In this document: in pieces, positions 1 to 10,895 of the stretch
Layout: each line of letters opens with the position of its first letter
Numbering within the stretch: position 1 is the first letter of the stretch
Assembly (NCBI RefSeq): GCF_012489685.1
Contig: NC_080042.1
Span: forward strand, 20,784,150-20,848,149
Reading direction: 5' to 3'
Length of the DNA stretch: 64,000 nt
Source of the DNA: Lotus japonicus
Taxonomy: Eukaryota > Streptophyta > Magnoliopsida > Fabales > Fabaceae
Notes under the pieces: generated by a model
Databases searched by the model: none
Told to the model about the DNA's origin: nothing
The model's input: only the letters and a program-made list of their open reading frames with translations
Position numbers and translations under genes: made by a program

Positions 1-874
1 CAAACAATGAATTAACAAACTCTTGATTTGAGATTTCAGCGTTTACCTCATTGGGTGGAAAGTTGATGTCCATGGTCTTGGCAATGGTGGAGTGAATTAG
101 AAAATCTTCTTCATTCTCGGGTTCATCAGGTTCATTTGCAAGTGTCTTCCGTTTGTTGTATTTGGGTTTCTGAGCAGGTACAGTGAGTTCATCATTGAAC
201 TGCTTCCTCAAACGCTTAAGCTTCTTCTTCTTGGGTTCTGCGATTTTGCTGGCAGGTGACCCTTGTCCAGATCTTGTTCTGGAAGCAACTGGATTTGAGT
301 CAGACTGTACAGGAACTCCGCCCTTAGTGATCTTGATTGAACGTTCCTTGGTGCGTACATTTGACACTTCCCTGGACTGTTCTGGCTCATCCTCAGGGAA
401 CGGTGCAATACGCAAGGCAGGATTCACAGTTTGCTTGCTTGAAAGCGTTCTTGCTTGTGCATCCAGATCCTTCAAGGTCTTCACCTTCTGTTTGACACCT
501 TTGTTTGCTTGTTCTCTTTCTCTTTCAGCTCTTCTCTTCTTGGTAAGAAATTCAACTGGAACTTCTGAATCATCATATTGAAGATTCATTTTGCCAACAT
601 CTCCTAGCTTGATAGGAGTGGGCCAAATGATATCATCCTCTATCATTTCCTCTTTGTTATCCAGAAAGGCTTGTGTGATTCCTTTCTTCTAAAAAATGAC
701 AGCCAACAGTGATCCAAAAGGAAGAAATCCTTTTCTCATGTCCAGAAAGTTGATTAAATAACTCCAGATTAGGTGAGCAGGATTTACCTTCACCTTTTTC
801 ATGATTTTGTAGATTGCATATCTTGCATGAGCATTGCCGTGCCCTCTTGCACCATCTTTTGGTAGGACATTCAT
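1..874 (-). pseudogene. C-terminal part of a retrotransposon-associated plant transposon/envelope-like ORF
   Basis: Reading leftwards from 874, one frame stays open to the window edge except for a single amber codon at 689-691. The first block (GARGHGNAHARYAIYKIMKK, then an LPFGSLLAVIF stretch) resembles the conserved core of the plant 'putative transposon protein' ORFs found beside LTR retrotransposons; this is recall, not a search. After the stop come about 220 residues of hydrophilic Lys/Glu/Arg-rich sequence with a basic KKKKLKRLRKQ cluster. A stop lies just upstream of the first Met, so the N-terminal half is missing. The other end runs out of the window. The long open tail after one stop suggests a fairly young pseudogene or stop readthrough. 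No LTR is visible next to it. Confidence 0.5.
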
Positions 875-1267
875 CGTTTGTTAAAAGTCAAAAAGTACTT
901 GAAAGCCTATCATCTATTGAAGCTTTATAGACTCAACAATAGTCTCTTGAGACGAATATGAAAACATTATTTACAAGACTATTCAAAAGGAACTAGGCAT
1001 CCACCAGTCATTTGAAGCTCTTGTCCGCTAGACTGCTCAAAGATTTAGATATGGATAAAGGTGCAAAAGTTTCCTGCCAGAAATGTTTAATTAACTTTCT
1101 TATGAAGACCAATAAACTTGTGTTAAGGAATGGTAAACATTAAGGCAAAAGGTTAAGAAGCTACACAATAACAAACTAGCTCCATTGCCCAAGAGTCAAC
1201 AATACTTGAACCAAAATGGCAAAAAAATTGGCTGATAAAATGAAACACTGGTACCACATCCAAGACC
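875..1267. other. Non-coding AT-rich sequence
   Basis: No coding region, repeat end or RNA gene could be recognised between the transposon ORF remnant and the tandem duplication. Confidence 0.4.
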
Positions 1268-1390
1268 GTTATTACCTGCCATGAAAAAACACATCTTTTT
1301 TCTTTAAAGTAAAAAAAATAGCACAAAGAAATAATAAAAGTATAAAATAACACAAGGGTGCAATACCCAATTTCAAACATTCAGGGCGAC

Positions 1391-1496
1391 GTCCCCGAAT
1401 GGTAGCTCAAGTGATAGGAAACATATGAGTTGAGTGGGAAATGTTAGGGATCAATCTTTAGAGGGTCCAATTTATCTTTCCAATATAAAAAAAAAA
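1391..1496 (+). mobile_element. tRNA-derived SINE, copy 1
   Basis: Starts with GTCCCCGAATGGTAGCTCAA, which contains a polymerase III box A-like stretch (TAGCTCAAG). A degenerate box B-like stretch lies near 1446-1455, and the copy ends in TTTATCTTTCC followed by an A-run. This is the layout of a plant tRNA-derived SINE. A deletion relative to copy 2 lies after box A. Confidence 0.6.
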
Positions 1497-1696
1497 TTCA
1501 GGGTGCAAGACCGATATCGAAGTCTATAGTTAATCATTTCTTAACTACAAACACTAGAATCTGGCACTAAATGTTATTACCCGCCATGAAAAAACATATT
1601 TATTTTCTTTAGTAAAAAAATATATAGCACAAAGAAAGAATAAAAGTATAAAATAGCACAAGGGTGCAATCTCCAATTTCAAATAGTTAGGGTGAC

Positions 1697-1810
1697 GTCC
1701 CCGAATGATAGCTCAAGTTTAAGAGCTAGGGAACATATGGGTTGAGTGGGGAGGTCCAGGGATCAATATTCGGAGGATGCAATTTATCTTTCCGATGTAA
1801 AAAGAAAAAA
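1697..1810 (+). mobile_element. tRNA-derived SINE, copy 2
   Basis: Same family as 1391-1496. It keeps the fuller box A region (TAGCTCAAGTTTAAGAGCTA), a box B-like GGTCCAGGGATCAATATTC, and the 3' tail TTATCTTTCCGATGTAAAAA. The tail is the reference for recognising short SINE-tail insertions elsewhere in the window. Confidence 0.65.
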
Positions 1811-2254
1811 TTAAGGGTGCAAGATCGAAGTCTATAGTTAATGCTTCCTACAAACACTAGAATCAGGCCCTAAATATTTGTTTAAGAGTAACTTCAGTGC
1901 ATTACGCAGTTAACCAACTAAGTTTTAAGGACGTAGAAAAATTAATTTTTTATTCTTCTACATCTCTGAGACACTGAAAGACAAAAATTATGACCTGCAA
2001 CTCAATGTATAACTAGAGTAAACAAAACAATAAATAATCAACATTAGAATAAAAAACTTCAAATCATTGATAACTTACAAATCATTTTTTTCTTTTTTTA
2101 AACCCAAATCATGTTAAGATGATACTAATGTTTACACTTAAAATTGAGTTAAAAAAAATGTTTACACTTAAAATAGAAGTAAAGTAAAAAAAAAACAAAT
2201 AATCAATAATAGCATAAAAAATATTTAAAATGAATGGCAACTTGCAAATTAACC

Positions 2255-2313
2255 AAAGATGGCACTGTTGTACCTTTCCTCCGGTAACAAAAAAAAAAAG
2301 ATGGCAATGTTGT
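2255..2313 (+). mobile_element. Ultra-short tail insertion with 17-bp flanking repeats
   Basis: AAAGATGGCACTGTTGT (2255-2271) and AAAGATGGCAATGTTGT (2297-2313) differ at one base and flank a 25-bp insert that ends in an A-run. The insert ('ACCTTTCCTCCGGTAAC' plus A's) resembles the 3' tail of the local SINE. It fits a target-primed insertion truncated to almost only its tail. Confidence 0.6.
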
Positions 2314-2474
2314 CATTTTAAAATTAGTGGGATGAAAAAATTCCTTAATTTAATTAGGTGATGTGGTGCATCCTTTAAATCCGATTTGTTGAGTATGTAA
2401 AAAAAATTACTTTGTCGCGCCAATACCTTTTTCTCTATTTACTAGTGTTTTTTTTACCCATGCGTTGCACGGAG

Positions 2475-2716
2475 AATATGTCTATTGTATTTGATACATC
2501 GATCATATTTTAAATTATAAAAAAAATTAAGATACTAAGAATGTAAGAACAATCATAATGAAGCAGATGATAAACACATATTAATCATGAAAAAAAATGT
2601 GTCTATTATATTTGATACATCGATCAATATTTTAAATTATAAAAAATTTAACATACTAAGAATGTAAGAACAATTATAATAAAGCAGATGATAAACACAT
2701 ATTAATCATGGGAAAA
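2475..2716. repeat. Tandem duplication of a 121-bp unit near the Helitron 3' end
   Basis: Two copies (2475-2595 and 2596-2716) share TCTATT(G/A)TATTTGATACAT at the start and AAACACATATTAATCATG at the end. Sequence just beyond 2716 reappears at about 7095-7185 inside the inner Helitron, showing that the two elements belong to one family. Confidence 0.8.
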
Positions 2717-2908
2717 AAAAAGAATGTGATAGTAGCACAAATTAGGGTTGTGAAAGATAAATCATAAAATATGACATCATTTTGTTTATTTGAAGTCATC
2801 CAAGTTTGAGCCAATATTGCAGGGTACCTACAAAATTTATGAAATATATCAGACTTTGTACAAAATTTACGAACCTTAAACCGACAAAAATAATTTTGCA
2901 TAGATTTC

Positions 2909-3480
2909 AAATTGGCAAACATAGATTTCTTTTGGTAATAAATTTTAGGTGCAGAAATTTCTCCGCTCCATTTATAACTAGATGCAGTCGGTTGGTATCC
3001 CATTTGATTTTATTTGAAATTTAACATAATATCAATCAATTGGTTTAGAATATAATGATTGTTATTTTCCGATGTAGCAAAAAAAAGAATATAATGATTG
3101 TTTAAAAAAATTTAATGATACTTTTTATATAAAAAAATATCTCACGTAACATATACATAAAGAAATCTCTAAATTTAAAAAGAATATTTTAATATTTTAT
3201 GAAAAAGTTTCTCATATTTAAAATTTTTAAATTAGCCAACATAGATTTATTTTTCTAATAAATTTTTTGTGCAGAAATTTATCCGCTTCATTTATAACTG
3301 AATGCATTCGGTTGGTATCTCATTTGATTTTATTTGTAATTTAACACAATATCAATCAATTAGTTTAGAATATAATGATTGTTCAAAAAAATATAATGAT
3401 ACTTTTTATATAAAACAATATCTCACGTTACATATGCATAAAGAAATCTCTAATGTTAAAAAGAAGATTTTAAAATTTTC
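2909..3480. repeat. Tandem duplication of about 320 bp
   Basis: Copy 1 (about 2909-3200) and copy 2 (about 3229-3478) share blocks such as GGTTGGTATC(C/T)CATTTG and ATATCTCACGT(A/T)ACATAT. Copy 1 alone carries the short insertion at 3047-3102, so copy 2 serves as its empty site. Confidence 0.75.
3047..3102 (+). mobile_element. Ultra-short SINE-tail insertion with perfect 17-bp target duplication
   Basis: AGAATATAATGATTGTT occurs at 3047-3063 and 3086-3102, flanking the 22-bp insert ATTTTCCGATGTAGCAAAAAAA. The insert matches the end of the SINE at 1697-1810 (CTTTCCGATGTAAAAA). The neighbouring tandem copy has the uninterrupted site near 3370-3386. This is a clear retroposition scar. Confidence 0.8.
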
Positions 3481-5579
3481 AGCGTAACACATGTCAAAAT
3501 AGGAGAAGGATTTACTTATACATAGGTGGCAACACCTTGAAACATCATTACAACAAACATTGATCTTTGCTTGCTCTTTTTTGCCACCATTTATCAAGAA
3601 GTGTGGTCCCTTAGAGCTGTATAGTAGCCACCAACTGTGTTTAGAATAACACACTTTATACCATCGTTGGTGTAGAACTCAGGCTCCTTTTCTTGCAAAT
3701 CCATCACAGATCATCAATCATCATCATGCTTCTTTGGTAGTTGGGAGCATCAATGTCTTTCTTTTACTCTACATCATTGGGAATGATCTTAAATTATGCA
3801 AGATGATGCATTTGTTATAGAAAAAAAATACAAAACCAAATTGCAAACCAAGCTCTTTGCTTACATTGCACATGTGACTATGTGAGATGGACAAAACAGA
3901 TTGAGAGGAACAATGAAATAATGTTTAAGTAGTGGAAAACAATTGAATTACCAAAAAAAAAGGTGAGCAGCAGACATGCAAGTTCATAAAACCCGGATAA
4001 GAGTTAATAATATTTTTATACTAAGCAATCAGAATGTGTGAAGGCTATAATAAATTTCTTCTCTTACCTAAGATTGGGATGAGAAGTGATGTCCATAGAC
4101 CTCAGCAAAGTCCCTATCCTCATTATATGAACCCAGAACTGTTCATTCTGCCACCAATCTTATATACTAACTCAATTCCACTTCAGATCAAGAATTGCAG
4201 TAATAAAATGGAGACGAAAAGGAGAATGAACCACATGCTGGAAAAGTTACTTATTTGCATCAGATTCATAATTCTAAGATCCAAAATCAACACAAATCAG
4301 TAGCTATAAATTTATCAGTACTAAATGAGATAGCAAGAGCAAAGGCCATAAATTGGTGAATTAAAATAAGGAAATTTTATATGATTCATTCTCCTTACCC
4401 ACATTCCCTTTCCATTCAGGTGCCTGTTTGGATATCCAACCTCAACCAGCTTTCACTCAACTGAACTCCCACCCTCCTTTCACGTTTGATGCTTGGGAAT
4501 GCGTGTTTTTGTCTTGGAACGTGTGCTAACATGGTTTGAACGGAAAAACAAACACACTCCAGGTCATTAACTCTGTTAATGCTTGCTTCCCACTAAGCAA
4601 AAGTTCAAGTATCAGTTATGAAGCCAAACTAAATATAACTTATGAGTTATGAGATGTAGCTATGAGTACAACTAATACCCATGGATGTGAGAGGTATAAG
4701 GATGCAGTTCCCGGACCATAACCCCAAACATTCTTGAGCCAAATAGGAAACTGCCTGAAAATCAAATAGAATCAGACCTTTAGTTAGGCAAATTTAGAAT
4801 TTAACCCATGTACTAATTGAAAAAAAACTTCCACTATTCAGATAGTAAAGAAAAATAAAGGAGACTATAGCCATGTCTAAACGCTATTTAGAATTGACAA
4901 CAAAAAAAACTATTAATTCATAAGAAAAATAGCAAAATCTGGAATTGAAAGCAATCATATGAATATGTATCTTACCTAAATCTCATTTCTTTAACTATGA
5001 TCCTGGGTCAAATTTGTTGGATGTCCCTTATTCTGAAAGAGTTTCTCTGCCTTCACGATGCTGACATTGTAGATGAAGTTTTGGCAGCCAAACATGGCAG
5101 GCAATGATGCAATAAAATAAACTTGCAATGGGAAGGATAAAAGCATGTAAGTATCCTATCAATTGGTCGATTACGTACATTCAGAATAAGGGTTGCATAA
5201 GAGGAAGCATCACATCATTAGTTTATTTAAGAGATATGAAAGCATCACATAAACCACAGACAAATACTAAAGCATATATGAAATTAAACAAAACAATCAC
5301 AAAATAGGGAGCAATGAACAAATTAAGAGAAAATTAAAGGTCATGGCTTTTAGGAATTGAATCAACACTATCAAATATAGTGCTCACTAATTAAGTCAAT
5401 CAATTCAGCAACAAAATATAACCTTTAGGAAGGGAAGCATAAACATTGATGTCAAACACTTACACAATTATCAGCACCACATAAAGTAAGGTGCATACTC
5501 GAGTGATCTTCCTCATTTTACCTCCATGCCAACCGGTTCACAGTAGAGGCATGTAGGGGAGGAGATGACTGATGCAGTA
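3481..5579. other. Helitron interior without a recognised gene
   Basis: AT-rich sequence. On the minus strand near 3600-3705 a short Met-started open segment of about 36 codons reads like an exon but matches no family I recognise. The 89-codon plus-strand ORF at 4034-4303 has no recognisable domain. Both may be remnants of captured genes. Confidence 0.3.
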
Positions 5580-5599
5580 TTAGTAAGTAGTAATTTAGG

Positions 5600-6720
5600 T
5601 AAATCTTAGATAATTAAGGCAAATCTTTTAAGATTTTAATATTTTATGAAAAAGTATCTCAGATTTAAAATTAACTTAAAAAATCAGTTTCAAGATTTGT
5701 TATGGAAATAAATTTTAGGTGAAGACAAAGTTTATTTTTACAGTAATAACTAAATTTTTTTATTGAATTTTCGGATTTTTATTTAATTAAGGATTTTATG
5801 AGTTTTTATTGTGATTTGGTAGTTTTTATTAATTAATTTTTAAGGTATTTTTATTTAATTTTTAGTTTTTTATTTAATCTAGGTAAATCTTAGATAATTA
5901 GGGAAAATCTTTAAAATTTTAAAATTTTATGAAAAACAAATTCAGATTTAAAATTACCTATAAAAAATCGGTTTCAATATTTGTGGGACTAAATTAAAGA
6001 TAGATAAAAACTACCAAAATCTAGCAAATCACAACATAAGAGAATCTATCAAATGGAATGACACGTGAAATTTTTTTATGAGAATTTTGACACGTGGGAT
6101 TTTTTTTAGAGTATTAATTAATTTAAAATAAAAATAAACAACCTGAATCCTAAATAATTTATACTCTAAAAATAACTCTAGAATAAAATAAAATATTTTC
6201 TGAAATTAACATTAAATAAATAATAAGATAAATTAAGATAAAATCAAGAAATAAACAACATAAATCCTAATCAAATCTAAAATTTAAAAAGGTAATGAAT
6301 AAAGATAGATAAAAACTACAAAAATCTAGCAAATCACAATAGAAACTCATAAAATCCTGAATTAATTAAAAATCCGAAAATTTAATAAAAATGTCATAAA
6401 AATTAATTAATACTCTAAAAATAAATAATATGATAAATTAAGATAAAATCATGAAATAAACAACCTAAATTTTAATCAAATCTAAAATTTAAAAATGTAC
6501 TAAATAAATATAGATAAAAACTATCAAAATCTAGCAAATAACAATAGAAACTCATAAAATCCTGAATTAATTTAAAATCCGAAAATTCTATCAAAATCTA
6601 GCAAATCACAATAGAAACTCATAAAATCCTGAATTAATTTAAAATCCGAAAATACCATAAAAATTAATTAATACTCTAAAACTAAATCAAAAATAAATTA
6701 AAAATGTAATTTTTTATGAG
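5600..6720. repeat. Degenerate repeat array of the Helitron family
   Basis: Blocks such as AAAGATAGATAAAAACTAC, CTAGCAAATCACAATA and ACTCATAAAATCCTGAATTA recur several times here and again at about 7680-7860 and 8200-8600 in the inner Helitron. The pattern is a family of diverged repeats inside the element bodies. Confidence 0.6.
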
Positions 6721-7191
6721 AATTAACCAGAGAATGACACGTGGAATTTTTTTATGAGAATTAACGTGAGAATGACATGTCACTAAGAATTAACGTGAGA
6801 ATGACACGTCACTAAATCAGCCTTAGAGGAGTTCTTCTTTTCTAATATACTAGTGTTTTTTACCCGCGCGTTGCACGGGAAATATGTCTATTGTATTTGA
6901 TATATTAATTAATATACTTTGATTATTAAAAATATATTAAACAACGAATGAAATAGAAAAGTCAGAATTGATGAGTAAAGTGGAGATAAAGACTTCTCTT
7001 CTAAGCCCGATTGAGACCAAGAGGAACTCGTTTCACATTCTTCGTAAATATGAAGACGATAACACAAATCCTAGATATAAGGAATTATCAACATATTAAT
7101 CTTAAAAAAAATTAATGTGATAGTAGCAAAAATCAGGATTGTGTAAGATATATCATAAAGTATAACATTATTGTGTTTATTCCAACTAAGT

Positions 7192-7540
7192 AGGGATGAT
7201 AATGGGTAGGTACTATAGTATCATCTCCATACCCGCGTTTTTAAAAATTACATGTACTCGTCTCCATACTCACGTGGGTAGCAACTCGAAGCTCCCCACC
7301 TTTAGACAATTCAATGTCATTACATGAAGCTATCCATCTTTGCCAAAATCTAAATCTATGGATGACAATCGGTCTCAAAATCATAGGGTACCCGCAAAAA
7401 ATATTCACTATGGGTATGGTAAAAAACTGCTAAATGGGTATGAGGTTGAGTATAGATAATTACCCACAAAAAATAGTGGGTATGGGTGCGGGTATGGGCA
7501 CTATAGTACCCAACCGGTCCATATCCGCACACATATGTTA

Positions 7541-7596
<56 letters not shown>

Positions 7597-7600
7597 TGGG
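7192..7600. repeat. hAT-type MITE-like 'GGGATGATAATGGGTA' repeat
   Basis: Begins AGGGATGATAATGGGTAGG and is full of ACCCGC/GCGGGTA motifs. Its outer right end has been overrun by an ATT microsatellite, so the right terminus is not visible. This is the common plant hAT-like MITE type by recall. Confidence 0.4.
7541..7597. repeat. (ATT)n microsatellite
   Basis: About 18 uninterrupted ATT units. Confidence 0.95.
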
Positions 7601-7973
7601 AATATATTAAAAAATTAACTTAAACTATAGCTTTCAAACTCACTCTTTTTAAAAAAAGTTTGGGATATATTAATTAATACTCTAAAAATAAATAATAAAT
7701 AAATTAAGATAAAATCAAGAAATAAACCACCTAAATCCTAATCAAATCTAAAATTTAAAAATGTATTTTTTTTACTCTAAAAATAAATCAAAAATAAATT
7801 AAGATAAAATCAAGAAATATACAATATAAATCCTAATCAAATCTAAAATTTTAAAATGTATTTTTTTATGAGAGTTAATCTGAGAATGACACGTGTTATT
7901 TTTTTTATTTCCAATTAGTGAATATTCTGCACCCTAGAAGATTTTCTTTTCCTCAATCCTTTTGCTTTTTATT

Positions 7974-8125
7974 AAGAAGAGAAAAGCAGGAATCCTTGAA
8001 GCATATGACATCTTACAATTAGTTGAAGAACAAAATCAATTCATGAAGAAGATTGAAACAGAAACCCAAAATGAAGTCTTGAAGAATAAAATACCCTCCT
8101 TCACCAATTTGAAAGGACTGTGGTG
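7974..8125 (+). pseudogene. Short open segment, possible captured exon
   Basis: Fifty codons run in frame from a Lys/Arg-rich start (KKRKAGILEAYDILQLVEEQ) to a TGA at 8123-8125. It has higher GC and a more protein-like composition than its AT-rich surroundings and sits inside the inner Helitron, a class known to capture gene pieces. I do not recognise the family. It could be chance. Confidence 0.25.
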
Positions 8126-8925
8126 AAAGAATTGTATTTAGTGTATTTGTGAATCTTGGGGTGGAACCCTTGTGAAACAAAAAATCAAAGGCACATAACC
8201 TAAATCCTAATCAAATCTAAAATTTAAAAAGGTACTAAATAAAGATAGATAAAAACTACCAAGTCTAGCAAATCACAATAAAAACTCATAAAATCCTGAA
8301 TTAATTAAAAATCCGAAAAATTCAGAAAAATTAATTAATATACTCTAAAAGTAAATCTAAAATAAAATAAAGTATTTCCTGAATTTAAAATAAAATAAAT
8401 AATAAGATAAATTAAAATAAAATTAAGAAATAAACATCATAAATCCCAATCAAATCTAATATTAAAAAATGTATTAAATAAAGATACATAAAAACTAACA
8501 AAATCTAGCAACTCACAATAAAAACTCATAAAATCCCGAATTAATAAAAAATTCGAAAATTCAATAAAAATTAATCAATATATTCTAAAAATAAATTTAA
8601 AATAAATTAAAAGACCAAATCTTATCTTTTAAAATAATATCAATCAATTATTTTAGAATATATAAAATTAAAACATATATCAATTGAAAATTATATCTTC
8701 TAAAATAATATCAATTAATTAGGTTAGAATATGTAAAATTAAAACATATATCAATTGAAAATTATATCCTCTAACAAATTGACACGTGGAATAATTTTTA
8801 TGAGAATTAATCTGGTGCTGACACGTCACTAAGAATTAATCTGGTGCTGACACGTCACTATGGAAGTTCTTCTTTTCTAATATATATTGATATTGATATT
8901 GATATTGATATTGATTGATGAGAAA

Positions 8926-9104
8926 AAGTTTGATGCACCGACGGTGTAAAGTTTTTTTACACCGTCAACCAATCAGATTCCAAGGATGTGAGAAAATCTC
9001 TCTTTTCATTTAATTTCTTTAATTGACATGTCACATCCTTGAAATCTGATTGGTTGACGGTGTAAAAAAACTTTACACCGTCGGTGCATCAAAATTAAAC
9101 TTTA
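8926..9104. mobile_element. Hairpin MITE with nested inverted repeats, copy 1
   Basis: The arms read TTTGATGCACCGACGGTGTA on the left and its near-perfect complement on the right (9061-9093), continuing to AACCAATCAGATT / AATCTGATTGGTT. Each arm contains its own small palindrome (ACGGTGTAAA ... TTTACACCGT), so the element can fold as one long hairpin with two side hairpins. It sits exactly between the 5' ends of the two divergent Helitrons. Confidence 0.85.
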
Positions 9105-9808
9105 CGTAGATAGTAATAGTCTTTCGTAACTTTATTCTTTTTAATCTCTAAAAAGAATAATACATGCAAATCAATATCAATATCAATATATATTAGAAAA
9201 GAACAACTTCTAGCATGACGTGTCGCTCTCACATGCCAAGCTAGTGACGTGTCGCTCCCAGATTAATTCTCACCTAATATTTTACATGTAAGCTCTTTCT
9301 CCTTAGCCCCACTTGCCACATGTGCCCTGATTTTTCCTTACCTTATTTCTCCTTAATAAAAAAAATACATTTTTAAATTTTAGATTTGATTAGGTTTTAG
9401 GTTTTTTATTTCTTGAACCAATGTTCTAACAATAAATTGATTTCCTTGGCTTCCCTGGAAACATTTGACATGAATTTATCCGTAGGTACAGAACGACAAT
9501 GAGGTGCATACCTCTTTCTGACTACACTCTCTTAGAATCATGTGATTAGTTTCCCATTACAAATAGATCTGATTGGTTATGGAAACCACTGGAAGGCCAT
9601 AGCCAAAAAGTGGCTTCAATTCATTCTTTTGGCTTTCATATCTGTCTGCAAATTTGATTGCTATCTTTGCACTATCATAGCTAGATTGATGTTGCACATA
9701 TTGCTATTATGTTTGGTGGTCTTTAGTCTATCCTACTCTAACATGTCTATCAATCTCACTTCATGAGTTCTTGATTTTCTGTTACTTAGAATGCAGATAC
9801 GGCTGGAA

Positions 9809-9933
9809 GCTGCTGATTTGGAAGCAAGTTTCATTTGAATTAGCATGAGTTCATATTAATTCATGTTAAAGTTGGACAACAATCAGGAATAGCACCTAGG
9901 ATTGCTGCTGATTTGGAAGCAAGTTTCATTTGA
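9809..9933. repeat. 30-bp direct repeat, 95 bp apart
   Basis: Positions 9809-9838 and 9904-9933 are identical over 30 bases beginning GCTGCTGATTTGGAAGC. No function is evident. Confidence 0.7.
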
Positions 9934-10669
9934 TATTTTAATTAGAAATAAATATTTTAATGATTTAAATTCAAAATGTGATACCTTCTTACTTTATGAA
10001 GTGATTTTTTATGCCAAAGAACAGACTCTGATTGCAGTGAAAACAAAATTTGTATATGATGTTAGGTACTGTGTGGAATTTGTGAGTGTGTTTGTGGATA
10101 ATTTATAAGAAAAGCGGTGGTGATAGTGAGGTAGAGAAATCTGAGAGAGATTTTGATGTAAATGGAGATTTTTCTTTCTTATGAGATTGAACTTTTAATC
10201 CTTATTCACACCATTCGAAATTTCCATTATTAATACTATTATTTTCGACACTTATGTCACTGACAAATAATAATAATTAGGTTCTGATGTAATGTATATT
10301 CTTTATAATGGAGAATTAAGTAGTTGTTTTTAAGAGTATTTTATATATAATTCAGATGTAAACAGTATGCACTCAGCTATCACTTGAGCACTAGAGCAAG
10401 TAAATGGAGCATACTACGACTGCTTTACTATTATGAATTTTTTTATCGCAGAAATGCCCCGGTAAGTACAACAAGCTCAAAAGCAGAATAGCATGATGAA
10501 ACTACTAGATATTATTAATGAACCAAACATTTCAGTTTCAAACTGTCAAGACCTTCGCTAGAAATTTGTTCTAAAGTACGCCCATTAGTACTACTATAAG
10601 AGCAAAGCAACATGCTTCTTATATTGGGAGATAGACAAAAGCAGAGGTTGCCTTAGTAAGCTTTCTCAC

Positions 10670-10895
10670 CTGGATCAACAGAAAAAACAACTGAAACTCG
10701 ATCGATGAAAGTTGGAATGACTAGGTTTACTCTTAAAGTCTTCGGCAGGAGGAGGATACAAGAGATCGACCTTGAAGCAAGCAAGGTATGGTGGGTGTCA
10801 TCATCTTCATCGATATTACCCACCAGATAGACTTGAGAAAAGACTTTCAGGCATCCTGAGAGTAAGGAGAAGCTGGATCTAAATGTATTAGAAAG
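10670..10895 (-). pseudogene. Exon-like open segment, possible captured gene piece
   Basis: On the minus strand a frame is open for about 75 codons from an upstream TAG to a canonical donor, GATCCAG|GTGAGAAAG, at 10670/10669. It includes the segments VFSQVYLVGNIDEDDDTHH and VIPTFIDRVSVVFSVDPG. Its composition differs from the AT-rich Helitron background. I do not recognise the family. Confidence 0.3.

Larger units (their letters stand above)
1268..1874. repeat. Tandem duplication, two copies of about 305 bp
   Basis: Copy 1 (1268-1572) and copy 2 (1573-1874) align from 'GTTATTACC(T/C)GCCATG' to 'GGC(A/C)CTAAAT' with scattered substitutions and small indels. Each copy contains one tRNA-derived SINE, so the SINE was present before the duplication. 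Confidence 0.8.
6850..8914 (-). mobile_element. Inner Helitron, minus strand
   Basis: On the minus strand it ends 3' with CCCGTGCAACGCGCGGGT, a near-palindromic GC hairpin, then AAAAAACA and CTAG at 6850-6853 with T outside. The 5' end at 8914 reads A|TCAATATCAATATC and continues into TATATTAGAAAAGAAGAAC. Insertion between A and T with no target duplication is the Helitron rule. The length is 2065 bp with no Rep/helicase coding, so it is non-autonomous. It contains a MITE-like segment, an ATT microsatellite and a short open segment at 7974-8125. Confidence 0.75.
2442..8918 (-). mobile_element. Outer Helitron, minus strand, interrupted by an inner Helitron
   Basis: The minus-strand 3' end is at 2442: a hairpin (CCGTGCAACGCATGGG as read on minus) followed by an A-rich stretch and CTAG with T outside, the classical Helitron 3' structure. 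The proposed 5' end is at 8918, where minus reads A|TCAA; after removal of the inner element this continues at 6849 as TATATTAGAAAAGAAGAAC, the same subterminal sequence as the two other Helitrons here. No Rep/helicase coding is visible, so it is non-autonomous. The joining of the two parts is an inference from the A|TC boundary and the repeated subterminal sequence. Confidence 0.5.
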
